Shown: positions 27,527 to 35,741 of the stretch, in pieces
How positions within the stretch are numbered: the stretch's first letter is position 1
Layout of the letters: each line of letters opens with the position of its first letter
Assembly: GCA_000017645.1 (NCBI GenBank)
Contig: CP000781.1
Location: 1,144,001 to 1,208,000, forward strand
Direction of reading: 5' to 3'
Length of the DNA stretch: 64,000 nucleotides
Source: Xanthobacter autotrophicus Py2
GTDB taxonomy: Bacteria > Pseudomonadota > Alphaproteobacteria > Rhizobiales > Xanthobacteraceae
The notes under the pieces: generated by a model
What the model was told of the DNA's origin: nothing
Seen by the model: only the letters and a program-made list of their open reading frames with translations
Database searches by the model: none
Translations under genes and position numbers: made by a program

Positions 27527-28594
27527 TCAAAGCGTCGAGAAGCGGTAGATGGAGACGTGCCGGTAGGTCGCGCCGGGGTCGAGCCGGGCGGAGGGAAAAT
27601 CCGGCCGGTTCGGCGCGTCGGGCCAGGCCTGCGGCTCCAGGCAGAAGGCGTCCGACTGGCGGTGCAGGCGGCCAAATTTGCCCTGCGCCGCCCCGTCGAT
27701 GACATTGCCCGAATAGAACTGCACGCCCGGCTGGTCGGTCAGCAGCTCCATCACCCGGCCGGACCGGGCGGCCCGCACGCGGGCGGCGAGGCGCGGCGTG
27801 TCGGTCGGTTCAAGACAGTAATTGTGATCATAGCCGCGCCCGAAGCGCAGCTGCTCGTCGTCGTCCCGGATGCGCGCTCCGATGAGCGCGCCGGCGCGGA
27901 AATCGAACGGCGTGCCATCCACCGTGCGGGGCGGGCCGGGCAGGGGGATCGCCGCGGAATCGGTGGCGAGGAAGCGCTCGGCGGCAAGCGTGAGGTGATG
28001 GCCCAGGATATCGCCGCCCGTCTCCACCCCGTCCAGGTTGAAGAAGGCGTGGTTGGTGAGGTTCACCACGGTGGGCCGGTCGCTCATCGCTGAAAAGGCG
28101 ATGGTCAGTTCGCCGAGGCCCGAGAGGCTGTAGGTGACGCGGGCATCCAGCGTGCCGGGAAAGCCGCCGGCCCCGTCCGGGCTGATGTGGCGCAGGGTGA
28201 CGGCCGGGACCGGGTCCTCGTCCACCGCCTCAATGGTCCACAGCGCCCGGTCGAAGCCGTTGAAGCCGCCGTGCAGCATGTTGGCGCCGTCATTGGCCTC
28301 AACGGTGAAGCGGGCGCCGTCGAGGTCGAAGGCCGCCCCGGCGATGCGGTTGGCGACGCGGCCCACGGTGACGCCGTAGAAATCGCGCGTCCGCCCATAG
28401 CCGGCGGCATCGTCATGGCCGAGCACCACGTCGGCGAGCACGCCATGGGCGTCGGGCACATGCAGCGCCTGCAGCGCCGCGCCATAGGTGATGACCGACG
28501 CCTCGAAGCCCCCGGCGCCCAGGAGGCGCACCCGCTCCACCACCGGGCCATGGGGCAGCAGGCCGAAATTCTCGCGCAGGATGGGGGTCGTCAT
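27527..28594 (-). CDS. galM: Aldose 1-epimerase (mutarotase)
   Basis: 355 residues from the ATG at 28594 (MTTPILRENFG). It interconverts alpha and beta anomers of aldoses. Family features are GVTVGRVANRI near residue 74, the catalytic His region NLTNHAFFNL near residue 177, and the Glu/Asp region near the C-terminus (FCLEPQAWPDAPNRP). It lies downstream of two oxidative-arabinose-pathway genes on the same strand, so supplying the anomer used by an aldose dehydrogenase is plausible. A 227-bp palindrome-rich gap separates it from them. Confidence 0.93.
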   Translation of the reverse strand: MTTPILRENFGLLPHGPVVERVRLLGAGGFEASVITYGAALQALHVPDAHGVLADVVLGHDDAAGYGRTRDFYGVTVGRVANRIAGAAFDLDGARFTVEANDGANMLHGGFNGFDRALWTIEAVDEDPVPAVTLRHISPDGAGGFPGTLDARVTYSLSGLGELTIAFSAMSDRPTVVNLTNHAFFNLDGVETGGDILGHHLTLAAERFLATDSAAIPLPGPPRTVDGTPFDFRAGALIGARIRDDDEQLRFGRGYDHNYCLEPTDTPRLAARVRAARSGRVMELLTDQPGVQFYSGNVIDGAAQGKFGRLHRQSDAFCLEPQAWPDAPNRPDFPSARLDPGATYRHVSIYRFSTL

Positions 28595-28635
28595 CGCGTC
28601 TCGCCTTCGAACGGCAACGGTCCGGCATGGATATG

Positions 28636-28782
28636 CCAATGGCCCATGAGCTTAGCTCGTGGGCCATTGGTCAAGCCCGCGCGGCGCCCGGTTCCGGCTA
28701 TTGCCGAAACCGGTCCCAGAATCTTCAACTCGGGAGCCCCCGAGTTGAAAAGCGGACACTTGGCCTCGGTCGAAGACCGAGG
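28636..28782. repeat. Cluster of four consecutive inverted repeats
   Basis: Four hairpin-forming palindromes lie in 147 bp of the 227-bp gap between galM and the dehydratase genes. First: CCAATGGCCCATGAGC (28636-28651) with GCTCGTGGGCCATTGG (28655-28670), one mismatch and a 3-base loop. Second: CCGGTTCCGGC (28688-28698) with GCCGAAACCGG (28703-28713), one mismatch. Third: TTCAACTCGGG (28724-28734) with CCCGAGTTGAA (28739-28749), perfect. Fourth: CCTCGGTC (28764-28771) with GACCGAGG (28775-28782), perfect. They could be a mosaic repetitive element, terminators, or operators for galM. Confidence 0.75.
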
Positions 28783-28821
28783 ACGACGGCAAATAAGATG
28801 ACGCCGAGGATCAGCGGATGA

Positions 28822-29754
28822 TCATTTCCCCCAGCGCAGCACCAGCGGGTCGAGCCGGCGGGCGATCTCGATCAGGCCGGCGCGGGTGGCGGGGTGCATG
28901 GCCGGCAGGGGCGCGCGCACGGTCTCGTGGGCGATGACGCCGCCTTCCTTCATCAGCGCCTTGCAGGCGGCGAGGCCGCACTGGCGGTTCTCGTAATTGA
29001 TCAGCGGCAGCCAGCGCTGGTAGGCGTCCATGGCGGCTTCGCGGTCGCCGGCGAAGTAGGGATCGGTCACCTGGCGGATGCCGTCCGCATAGGCGCCGCC
29101 CGTCATGGCGCCGGTGGCGCCGGCGTCGAGGTCGGCCATCAGGGTGATGGCCTCTTCCCCGTCCCACGGCCCTTCGATGGCATCGCCCCCGGCCTCGATC
29201 AGCGCGCGCAGCTTGGCTGCAGCCTGCGGCACCTCGATCTTGAAATAGGCGAGGTTGCCGATCTCCTTCGCCATGCGGGCGAGGAACGGCACCGACAGAG
29301 GCGTGCCCGCCACCGGCGCGTCCTGCACCATGATGGGAATGGAGATGGCGTCGGAGACGCCGCGATAGAAGTCGTAGATGGAGGCTTCCGGCACCCGGAA
29401 GGTGGCGCCGTGGTAGGGCGGCATGATCATCACCATGGCCGCGCCCCGCTCCTGCGCCCGGCGCGAGCGCTCGGCACAGACGGCGGTGGAGAAATGGGTG
29501 GTGGTGACGATCACCGGCACCCGGCCCGCCACATGCTCCAGCACCGTGACCATGACGCGGTCGCGCTCGTCGTCGGTGAGCACGAACTGCTCGGAGAAAT
29601 TGGCGAGGATGCAGATGCCGTGGGAGCCAGCATCGATCATGCAGTCGATGGCGCGTTTCTGGCCGTCCAGATCAAGCGCGCCGGCGGCGTCGAACACGGT
29701 GGGCGCCACCGGGAACACGCCCTTGAACGGGCGCGCGGCAGGAAACGTGGGCAT
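28822..29754 (-). CDS. L-2-keto-3-deoxyarabonate dehydratase (DapA family)
   Basis: 310 residues. A DapA/NAL-type (beta/alpha)8 lyase with the Schiff-base Lys in YFKIEVPQAA near residue 172. Long stretches (ILANFSEQF, MPPYHGATFRVPE, IEGPWDGEEAITL, LPLINYENRQ, RRLDPLVLRW) match, from memory, the Azospirillum AraD-type enzyme that converts L-2-keto-3-deoxyarabonate to 2-oxoglutarate semialdehyde. This name should not be confused with ribulose-phosphate epimerase AraD. It follows the arabonate dehydratase gene by 9 bp with a GAAGGTGA ribosome-binding site, so they form an operon. The semialdehyde dehydrogenase expected next is not in the window. Confidence 0.87.
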   Translation of the reverse strand: MPTFPAARPFKGVFPVAPTVFDAAGALDLDGQKRAIDCMIDAGSHGICILANFSEQFVLTDDERDRVMVTVLEHVAGRVPVIVTTTHFSTAVCAERSRRAQERGAAMVMIMPPYHGATFRVPEASIYDFYRGVSDAISIPIMVQDAPVAGTPLSVPFLARMAKEIGNLAYFKIEVPQAAAKLRALIEAGGDAIEGPWDGEEAITLMADLDAGATGAMTGGAYADGIRQVTDPYFAGDREAAMDAYQRWLPLINYENRQCGLAACKALMKEGGVIAHETVRAPLPAMHPATRAGLIEIARRLDPLVLRWGK

Positions 29755-29763
29755 GGGTCACCT

Positions 29764-31566
29764 TCAGTGATTGTCGCGCGGCACCGGCGATCCGGTGCGG
29801 CCGACGAGAAAATCGAAATCCGCGCCGCGGTCGGCCTGCAGCACGTGGTCGATGTAGAGGCGCTGATAGCCGCGCTCGGCGTGGGGAGCGGGCGGCACCC
29901 AGGCGGCGCGGCGGGCCGCGAGCTCCTCTTCGCTCACGTGGAGGTGCAGGGCACGGGCGGGCACGTCGAGGGTGATGAGGTCGCCGGTCTTCACCAGGGC
30001 CAGCGGGCCTCCGGCCGTGGCCTCGGGCGCCACGTGCAGCACCACCGTGCCATAGGCGGTGCCGGACATGCGGGCATCCGAGATGCGGATCATGTCGCGT
30101 ACGCCCTGGCGTAGCAGTTTGGCGGGCAGGGGCATGTTGCCCACCTCCGCCATGCCGGGATAGCCCTTGGGCCCACAATGCTTCAGCACCATGATTGAGG
30201 AGGCGTCGATGTCGAGGGCCTCGTCGTTCACGGCGTGGTGCATCTCCTCCACGCTCTCGAACACCACGGCGCGGCCGGTGTGCTGCATCAGCTCGGGAGA
30301 GGCCGCCGAGGGCTTGATCACGGCGCCGTCCGGGGCAAGGTTGCCCTTCAGGATGGCAATGCCGGCGTCGGCCTTGAACGGCGCCTCGAACGGGGTGATG
30401 ACCTCCTCATTCCAGCACGGCGCCTCGGCCACATTCTCCCAGATGGAGCGGCCGTTGACGGTCAGCGCCTCGCGGTTCAGGAGCCCGCGCTCGCCGAGCG
30501 TGCGCAGCACGGCGGGCAGGCCGCCGGCATAGTAGAAATCCTCCATCAGGAAGCGGCCGGAGGGCATGAGGTCCACCAGGCAGTGCACGTCGCGGCCCAG
30601 CCGGTCGAAATCCTCCAGGGTCAGCTCCACGCCCACCCGGCCGGCGATGGCGAGCAGGTGCACCACCGCATTGGTGGAACCGCCGATGGCCGCCAGCGCC
30701 CGGATGGCGTTCTCGAAGGCCGCGCGGGTGAGGATGTCGGAGGGCTTCAGGTCCGCCTTCGCCATCTCGACGATGCGCCGGCCGGCCATGCGGGCGAGCA
30801 GGTTGCGCCGGGCGTCGGCGGCGGGGATGGCGGCATTCTCCGGCAGGCCGAGGCCAAGGGCCTCGACCATCGAGGCCATCGTCGAAGCCGTGCCCATGGT
30901 CATGCAACTGCCGGCGGAGCGGTTCATGGCCGCCTCCGCCTCGTGGAAGTCGGCAAGGGTGATCTCCCCGGCGCGCAACTGCTCGCTCATGGAGATGATG
31001 TTGGTGCCCGAGCCGATGATCTCGCCGCGATAGACGCCACGCAACTGCGGCCCGCCGGACACGCCGATGGCCGGCAGGTCGGCGGAGGCCGCGCCCATGA
31101 GCAGGGCGGGGGTGGTCTTGTCGCAGCCCATCAGCAGCACCACGCCGTCGAGGGGATGGGCGCGGATGGCCTCCTCCACGTCCATGGAGGCGAGGTTGCG
31201 GAACAGCATGGCGGTGGGCCGCATGGTCACCTCGCCAAGGGAGGAGACCGGGAATTCCAGCGGGAAGCCACCGGCATCCAGCACCCCGTAGCGCACATGC
31301 TCGGCGATGGTGCGGAAATGGGCGTTGCAGGGGGTCAGCTCCGACCAGGTGTTACAGATGCCGATGACCGGGCGGCCGTCGAACTGGTCCTGGGGGAAGC
31401 CGGAGTTCTTCAGGAAGGACCGGTAATAGAAGCCCATCTTGTCCTGCCGGCCGAACCAGGCCTGGCTGCGCAGGGGCTTGGTGCTTTGCTTGGCGGCTTC
31501 CTTGGCGCCGGGCGTGTCTTGGACGGGCATGACTTGCACGGGCTTGCCCTTGGTCTCGTCGCTCAT
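29764..31566 (-). CDS. L-arabonate dehydratase (IlvD/Edd family)
   Basis: 600 residues. It dehydrates L-arabonate to L-2-keto-3-deoxyarabonate. Fe-S ligands are visible in GICNTWSELTPCN, LMGCDKTTPALL and GSCMTMGTASTM, with the C-terminal SDARMSGTAYGTVVLHV of sugar-acid dehydratases rather than true dihydroxy-acid dehydratases. The sequence closely resembles the Azospirillum arabonate dehydratase as I recall it. The first 30 residues (SDETKGKPVQVMPVQ onward) are a lineage-specific extension. Its 9-bp spacing from the keto-acid dehydratase gene supports the assignment. Other pentonates or hexonates as substrates cannot be excluded. Confidence 0.88.
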   Translation of the reverse strand: MSDETKGKPVQVMPVQDTPGAKEAAKQSTKPLRSQAWFGRQDKMGFYYRSFLKNSGFPQDQFDGRPVIGICNTWSELTPCNAHFRTIAEHVRYGVLDAGGFPLEFPVSSLGEVTMRPTAMLFRNLASMDVEEAIRAHPLDGVVLLMGCDKTTPALLMGAASADLPAIGVSGGPQLRGVYRGEIIGSGTNIISMSEQLRAGEITLADFHEAEAAMNRSAGSCMTMGTASTMASMVEALGLGLPENAAIPAADARRNLLARMAGRRIVEMAKADLKPSDILTRAAFENAIRALAAIGGSTNAVVHLLAIAGRVGVELTLEDFDRLGRDVHCLVDLMPSGRFLMEDFYYAGGLPAVLRTLGERGLLNREALTVNGRSIWENVAEAPCWNEEVITPFEAPFKADAGIAILKGNLAPDGAVIKPSAASPELMQHTGRAVVFESVEEMHHAVNDEALDIDASSIMVLKHCGPKGYPGMAEVGNMPLPAKLLRQGVRDMIRISDARMSGTAYGTVVLHVAPEATAGGPLALVKTGDLITLDVPARALHLHVSEEELAARRAAWVPPAPHAERGYQRLYIDHVLQADRGADFDFLVGRTGSPVPRDNH

Positions 31567-31770
31567 GCTGCGTGTCCCGTCATGCCGTTGCGGCGCGGCG
31601 TGGCAAGGCCAGGATCATCGGCGCGCGGCGGGTCTTTGCGTGACACTGCGGCTGTCCTCCCTGGCCTGAACGCGGCTTTGGCCGCATCTTCTTAAAACGA
31701 TTTATGGCACGGCATCGGGCGGCTGAACAGCCGGTCCCGGACCGGCTTTTCACACCTTTCGCGGGACAAG
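31567..31770. promoter_or_regulatory. Upstream region of the arabonate operon with candidate operator
   Basis: No gene is seen here. TAAAACGATTTA at 31693-31704 is nearly symmetric around a central CG, the layout of LacI/GalR operators, about 127 bp before the dehydratase start. A second palindrome, GCCGGTCC (31730-31737) with GGACCGGC (31739-31746) followed by TTTT, could be a small terminator reading rightward or an operator. Regulator genes are not adjacent. Confidence 0.3.
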
Positions 31771-31801
31771 AAAAAGCGGCCGGAGCGCTCGCCCCGGCCG
31801 C
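31771..31801 (-). terminator. Rho-independent terminator downstream of wrbA
   Basis: On the minus strand GCGGCCGG and CCGGCCGC (plus-strand coordinates 31794-31801 and 31776-31783) form an 8-bp GC stem followed by TTTTT (31775-31771). It lies about 80 bp after the wrbA stop and is the clearest intrinsic terminator in the window. Confidence 0.8.
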
Positions 31802-31845
31802 CATGCGGCTCCAGAATATTCAAGCTCCATGCGGGCTTGAAGCGA

Positions 31846-31872
31846 GGGCCGGTCAGCCTGGCCGACCGGCCC
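31846..31872 (-). terminator. GC-rich hairpin directly after wrbA
   Basis: GGGCCGGTC (31846-31854) and GACCGGCCC (31864-31872) form a perfect 9-bp stem just after the wrbA stop codon, without a U-tract. It probably protects the transcript 3' end, upstream of the intrinsic terminator. Confidence 0.5.
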
Positions 31873-31878
31873 CCACCA

Positions 31879-32478
31879 TCAGCCGTGCAGCTTGATGGCG
31901 GTCTCGGCGATCTTCCTGCCCTGGTAGCGGGCGCCGTCCAGCTCGATGGCGGAGGGCTGGCGGGAGCCGTCGCCGCCGGTGATGGTGGTGGCGCCATAGG
32001 GGCTGCCGCCGGTGACCTCGTCGAGGGTCATCTGGGCGCCGTAGCCGTAGTCGAGGCCCACGATCACCATGCCGAAATGCATCAGGTTGGTGATGATGGA
32101 GAACAGTGTCACTTCCTGTCCGCCATGCTGGGTGGCGGTGGAGGTGAAGGCGCCGCCCACCTTGCCGTTCAGCGCGCCGCGCGCCCACAGACCGCCGGCC
32201 TGATCGAGGAAGTTGGCCATCTGCGAGGCCATGCGGCCGAAGCGGGTGCCCACGCCCACGATGATGGCGTCATACTCGGCCAGCTCCGCGACGGTGGCGA
32301 TGGGGGCCTTCTGGTCCAGCTTGAAGTGGGCGGACTTGGCCACTTCTTCCGGCACCAGATCCGGCACGCGCTTGATGTCGACGGTGGCGCCGGCCTCGCG
32401 AGCACCGGCGGCAGCAGCTTCCGCCATCTGCTCAATGTGACCGTAGGCGGAATAATACAGGACGAGGACTTTGGCCAT
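31879..32478 (-). CDS. wrbA: NAD(P)H:quinone oxidoreductase WrbA
   Basis: 199 residues, the normal length. A flavodoxin-fold FMN enzyme that reduces quinones by two electrons and limits redox cycling. Features are the FMN phosphate loop [12 protein letters not shown] near residue 8, GVGTRFGRM near residue 75, and [11 protein letters not shown] near residue 112, characteristic of WrbA. It follows the pirin gene by 48 bp on the same strand with AAGGAG before the ATG, so the pair is probably an oxidative-stress operon. Confidence 0.95.
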   Translation of the reverse strand: MAKVLVLYYSAYGHIEQMAEAAAAGAREAGATVDIKRVPDLVPEEVAKSAHFKLDQKAPIATVAELAEYDAIIVGVGTRFGRMASQMANFLDQAGGLWARGALNGKVGGAFTSTATQHGGQEVTLFSIITNLMHFGMVIVGLDYGYGAQMTLDEVTGGSPYGATTITGGDGSRQPSAIELDGARYQGRKIAETAIKLHG

Positions 32479-32526
32479 GGTGGGCTCCTTGAGAAAGGGG
32501 GAAACGGAAAGGGAGGGGAGAGGGCG

Positions 32527-33225
32527 TCAGGCCGCTTCCACCAGCACCAGCTCGCTGTCTTCCAGAGCCGTGATGGTGAGGATGGGCTCGTTCGAGATGG
32601 CCGCGCCGTCACGGGTGTCGAGGCGCAGGCCGTTGACCTCCACCGCGCCGGTGGCCGGCACCAGATAGGTGTTGAGGCCGCTCAAAGGGGCGTAGTCGAT
32701 GGTCTCGCCCGCCTTCAGCGTGGCGCCGAGCACCCGGGCATGGGCGCGGATGGGCAGGGCGTCCCCATCCCCCGCGATGCCGCTCGCCAGGGCCACGAAG
32801 CGGCCCGAGCGGTCGGTCTTGGGGAAGGGGCGGGTGCCCCAGGTGGGTGCGCCGCCGGCCTGATCCGGCTCGATCCAGATCTGGAAGATGCGCGTGGGTC
32901 CGCTTTCCAGATTGTATTCGGAGTGGCGGATGCCGCGCCCCGCGCTCATCACCTGGATGTCGCCGGCCACGGTGCGGCCGCGGTTGCCCAGGCTGTCCTC
33001 GTGGGTGATGGCGCCCTCGCGGACATAGGTGATGATTTCCATGTTGGCGTGCGGGTGGGGCGGAAAGCCCGATCCCGGCGCGATCTCGTCGTCGTTCCAC
33101 ACCCGGAGCTTGCCGTGGCTCTGGCGGGCGGGATCGAAATAATTGGCGAAGGAGAAGTGGTGCCGGGCGTTGAGCCAGCCGTGGTTGGCCTTGCCGAGGC
33201 TGTCGAAGGGGCGATGCTCGATCAT
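32527..33225 (-). CDS. Pirin family protein
   Basis: 232 residues from the ATG at 33225 (MIEHRPFDSLGKANHGW), where conservation starts; the frame extends upstream to 33492 without conserved sequence. A bicupin metalloprotein. The metal ligands are visible in PPHPHANMEIITYV near residue 57 and AGRGIRHSEYN near residue 98, the His-His-His-Glu set of pirins, some of which have quercetin dioxygenase activity. The neighbour wrbA also handles quinones, which fits a flavonoid or quinone stress role. Confidence 0.92.
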   Translation of the reverse strand: MIEHRPFDSLGKANHGWLNARHHFSFANYFDPARQSHGKLRVWNDDEIAPGSGFPPHPHANMEIITYVREGAITHEDSLGNRGRTVAGDIQVMSAGRGIRHSEYNLESGPTRIFQIWIEPDQAGGAPTWGTRPFPKTDRSGRFVALASGIAGDGDALPIRAHARVLGATLKAGETIDYAPLSGLNTYLVPATGAVEVNGLRLDTRDGAAISNEPILTITALEDSELVLVEAA

Positions 33226-33262
33226 GTCGGTGTTCCGTGGCCGTTCAAGCGGCCGCAACAAA

Positions 33263-33306
33263 GCGTTTTCAAGCGAAGTGGATACCGGTTCGCGTGACGA
33301 AAACGC
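33263..33306. repeat. Intergenic palindromic element of Hyphomicrobiales type
   Basis: GCGTTTTC (33263-33270) and GAAAACGC (33299-33306) are perfect 8-bp arms enclosing GAAGTGGATACCGGTTCGCG. From memory this matches a dispersed palindromic repeat common in Bradyrhizobium-related genomes. No second copy was noticed in this window. Confidence 0.55.
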
Positions 33307-33424
33307 GTCAACTTCGGGGTCTGGAGCGATTGCCGTGGGCTTTGGCCAACGTCGACCGCTCCAGCTGTCGGGGTGGATATTAGGTTGGCGCTGGGCAAAG
33401 CAAAGAGGGGTAGAGCGACAGCGG

Positions 33425-33444
33425 TGTTTGCAGAAATGCAAACA
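33425..33444. promoter_or_regulatory. Perfect palindrome, candidate operator
   Basis: TGTTTGCA (33425-33432), GAAA, TGCAAACA (33437-33444): a perfect 8-bp dyad with a 4-bp spacer, about 200 bp before the pirin start. The symmetry and AT content fit a dimeric regulator site. The regulator is not identifiable here. Confidence 0.4.
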
Positions 33445-33473
33445 TAGGCCTGGGCGTTTCCCTGCAACGCGAA

Positions 33474-33512
33474 CGGGCTCCGACGGGGCCATTTCGACCC
33501 GGCCGGAGCCCG
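33474..33512 (-). terminator. Hairpin downstream of otnK
   Basis: CGGGCTCCG (33474-33482) and CGGAGCCCG (33504-33512) form a perfect 9-bp stem about 34 bp past the otnK stop. No U-tract follows on the minus strand, so termination efficiency is uncertain. Confidence 0.5.
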
Positions 33513-33545
33513 CTCAGCGAAGCTCGGTGTCTGGAAGGCGGCTCG

Positions 33546-34826
33546 CTACTTCGACATCAGCCCCAGCGCATCGGTGAAAAAGTTCACGCCGCCGAAATTG
33601 CCGGACTTGAGCGCCATGAGAAGATCACCGTGGGCGCCGCCGATGGTGCGCAGCACCGGCACGCCGGCGGCGATCTCCGGTCCCAGCGCGAAGGCTGGGA
33701 TGCCCAGGCGATCCACCACCGCGCCGGAGGTCTCGCCCCCCGCCACCACCAGCCGACGGACGCCGCGCTTGACCAGCCCTTCGGCAATGGTCGCCAGCCC
33801 CTGCTCGATGGCATGGCCGGCAGCCTCGCGGCCGTGGAGGGCCTGAAGCCGTGCCACCTCGGCCGGCGAGGCAGAGGAGGCGATGAGGACGGGACCGTCG
33901 CCGATGCGGGCGGCTGCCCACTCCAGTGCCCCCTCGGCCTCGGCAGGGCCGGAGACCAGCGCCTCGGCGGACAGGCGCAGCACTGGCATGACATCCTCGG
34001 CCCGCGCGATCTGTTCCAGCGTGGCCTTGGAGCAGCTACCGGCAAGGCAGGCGGAAAGCCCGCCGACACCGGCCATGACCGATGCCGTCGCATCGACCCG
34101 CAGCACCCGGCCGGTGGCGACGAGGCCCCGGGCCAGGCCGAGGCCGAGGCCGGAGGCGCCCACGGAAACCTGGGAATCGAGTGCTGCGGCGCCGAGGGTG
34201 ACCAGATCGCCCTCATTCACCGCGTCGGCGATCACGCCGCCGATGCCGTCGACCGCAAGCTCCGCCAGCCGGGCGCGGACGGCATCCGCGCCGCGCGCCA
34301 CCAGCGCCTGTGGAACCAGCCCCACGCGGGAGACGCTCTGCCGCCCCAGCACGCGCACGAGGTTCGCGTCATGCATGGGATTGAGGGGATGGTCCTTGAG
34401 CGGGCTCTCGTTCAGCGGCACCGAGCCGACGAAGAGATGGCCCTGGTAGACGGTGCGCCCGGTCTCCGGAAACGCGGGGGTGACCAGCACCGCCGCCGCG
34501 CCGGCATCCGCCGAGAGGGCGTCGAGCACCGGGCCGATATTGCCCTCGTCGGTGGAATCGAAGGTGGAGCAGATCTTGTACATGACATGGCCGGCGCCGC
34601 GCGCCCTGAGCCAGCGGTCGGCGGCGCGGGCCTTCTCCACCGCCTCGGCGGCGGGCACGGAGCGGATCTTCAGGGAGACCACCACCGCGTCCACCTCGCC
34701 CAGCGGCAGGTCGTCGGCCGGGATGCCCACGGTCTGCACGGTGCGCAGGCCGTTCTTGGCCAAGGTGTTGGCGAGGTCGGAGGCGCCGGTATAGTCGTCG
34801 GCGATGGTGCCGAGGGCGAGGGTCAT
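33546..34826 (-). CDS. otnK: 3-oxo-tetronate 4-kinase
   Basis: 426 residues, DUF1537 family. It phosphorylates 3-oxo-tetronate at O4 with ATP. Visible features are the N-terminal substrate motif IADDYTGASDLANTL near residue 8, YKICSTFDSTDEGNIGP near residue 83, and a C-terminal nucleotide domain with VAGGETSGAVVD and GGAHGDLLMALKSGNFG. It overlaps otnI by 4 bp. Together with LtnD, OtnI and OtnC it completes conversion of a four-carbon aldonate to dihydroxyacetone phosphate and CO2. Confidence 0.94.
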   Translation of the reverse strand: MTLALGTIADDYTGASDLANTLAKNGLRTVQTVGIPADDLPLGEVDAVVVSLKIRSVPAAEAVEKARAADRWLRARGAGHVMYKICSTFDSTDEGNIGPVLDALSADAGAAAVLVTPAFPETGRTVYQGHLFVGSVPLNESPLKDHPLNPMHDANLVRVLGRQSVSRVGLVPQALVARGADAVRARLAELAVDGIGGVIADAVNEGDLVTLGAAALDSQVSVGASGLGLGLARGLVATGRVLRVDATASVMAGVGGLSACLAGSCSKATLEQIARAEDVMPVLRLSAEALVSGPAEAEGALEWAAARIGDGPVLIASSASPAEVARLQALHGREAAGHAIEQGLATIAEGLVKRGVRRLVVAGGETSGAVVDRLGIPAFALGPEIAAGVPVLRTIGGAHGDLLMALKSGNFGGVNFFTDALGLMSK

Positions 34827-35626
34827 CCGTTCGCTCCCGCCTGGAGGGCCGGGGCGGCGGCATAGGGCGCGAACCAGCTCAGGCCGCTCAGCGTGCCGGC
34901 GCGCGGGTTGTATTCGCAGCCCACGAAGCCGTCATATCCCAGGCGATCCAGCTCCGCGAACAGGAACGGATAGTTCAGCTCCTCGCCGTCCGGCTCGTTG
35001 CGGGACGGCACGCTGGCGATCTGCACATGGCCGGTGATGGGCATGAGCTGGCGCAGCCGCATGGTCACGTCGCCATGGATGATCTGGCAGTGATAGATGT
35101 CGAACTGGAGCTTCAGGTTGGGCAGGCCCAGCTCGGCGATGAGCGCCTCGGTGAAGGCGAAATCGTTGAGGAAATAGCCCGGCATGTTGCGGCCGTTGAT
35201 GGGCTCCAGCACCAGGTCGAGACCCTTCTCCGCCAGCGCGCCGGCGGCGTAGACCACCGCCTCGCGATAGGCGGCGCGGGCCTTGGGGTCGGCGCGGTCG
35301 GCAAGGCCGGACATGAGATGCAGGCGCTTCACGCCGGTGGCTGCGGCATAGGTGAGGCCGGTCGCAACGCCTGCCTTCAGTTCGTCGAAGCGCTCGGGGA
35401 AGGCAGCGATGCCGCGCTCGCCAGCCGCCCAATCGCCGGGGGGCAGGTTGAACAGGGCCTGGGTCAGGCCGTTGCGGGCGAGGCGTTCGCCCACGGCTTC
35501 CGGCGCATGCTCGTAGGGGAAGAGGAATTCCACCGCGGTGAAGCCGGCATCGGCGGCGGCGGCGAAGCGGTCGAGGAACGACCACTCGGTGAACATCATG
35601 GTGAGGTTGGCGGCAAAGCGCGGCAT
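34823..35626 (-). CDS. otnI: 2-oxo-tetronate isomerase (Hyi family)
   Basis: 267 residues from the ATG at 35626 (MPRFAANLTMMFTEW), the conserved start of hydroxypyruvate-isomerase-like proteins; the frame extends to 35701 without conservation. A xylose-isomerase-type TIM barrel that converts 2-oxo- to 3-oxo-tetronate. Metal ligands are suggested by the Glu in LVLEPINGRNMPGYFLN near residue 143, the Asp/His in QFDIYHCQI near residue 175, and the Glu in GCEYNPRAGT near residue 240. The end overlaps otnK by 4 bp. Confidence 0.92.
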   Translation of the reverse strand: MPRFAANLTMMFTEWSFLDRFAAAADAGFTAVEFLFPYEHAPEAVGERLARNGLTQALFNLPPGDWAAGERGIAAFPERFDELKAGVATGLTYAAATGVKRLHLMSGLADRADPKARAAYREAVVYAAGALAEKGLDLVLEPINGRNMPGYFLNDFAFTEALIAELGLPNLKLQFDIYHCQIIHGDVTMRLRQLMPITGHVQIASVPSRNEPDGEELNYPFLFAELDRLGYDGFVGCEYNPRAGTLSGLSWFAPYAAAPALQAGANG

Positions 35627-35741
35627 GGGAATTGTCCGAAAAGGTGGGATCTTCCGAAAGGTCGGGTCGCGGCGGTCGGTGCGGCGTGAAGGACGCACCA
35701 ATCCGCGCAGGGACGCAAGCAGGGTTTAGGTCGGCACCGGC

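Larger units (their letters stand above)
33226..33545. other. 320-bp gap upstream of pirin
   Basis: No coding sequence is seen between the pirin start and the otnK stop. The gap contains a dispersed-type repeat at 33263-33306, an 8-bp palindrome at 33425-33444 and a terminator-like hairpin at 33474-33512, each listed separately. No convincing -35/-10 pair was found, though the pirin promoter must lie here. Confidence 0.6.
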
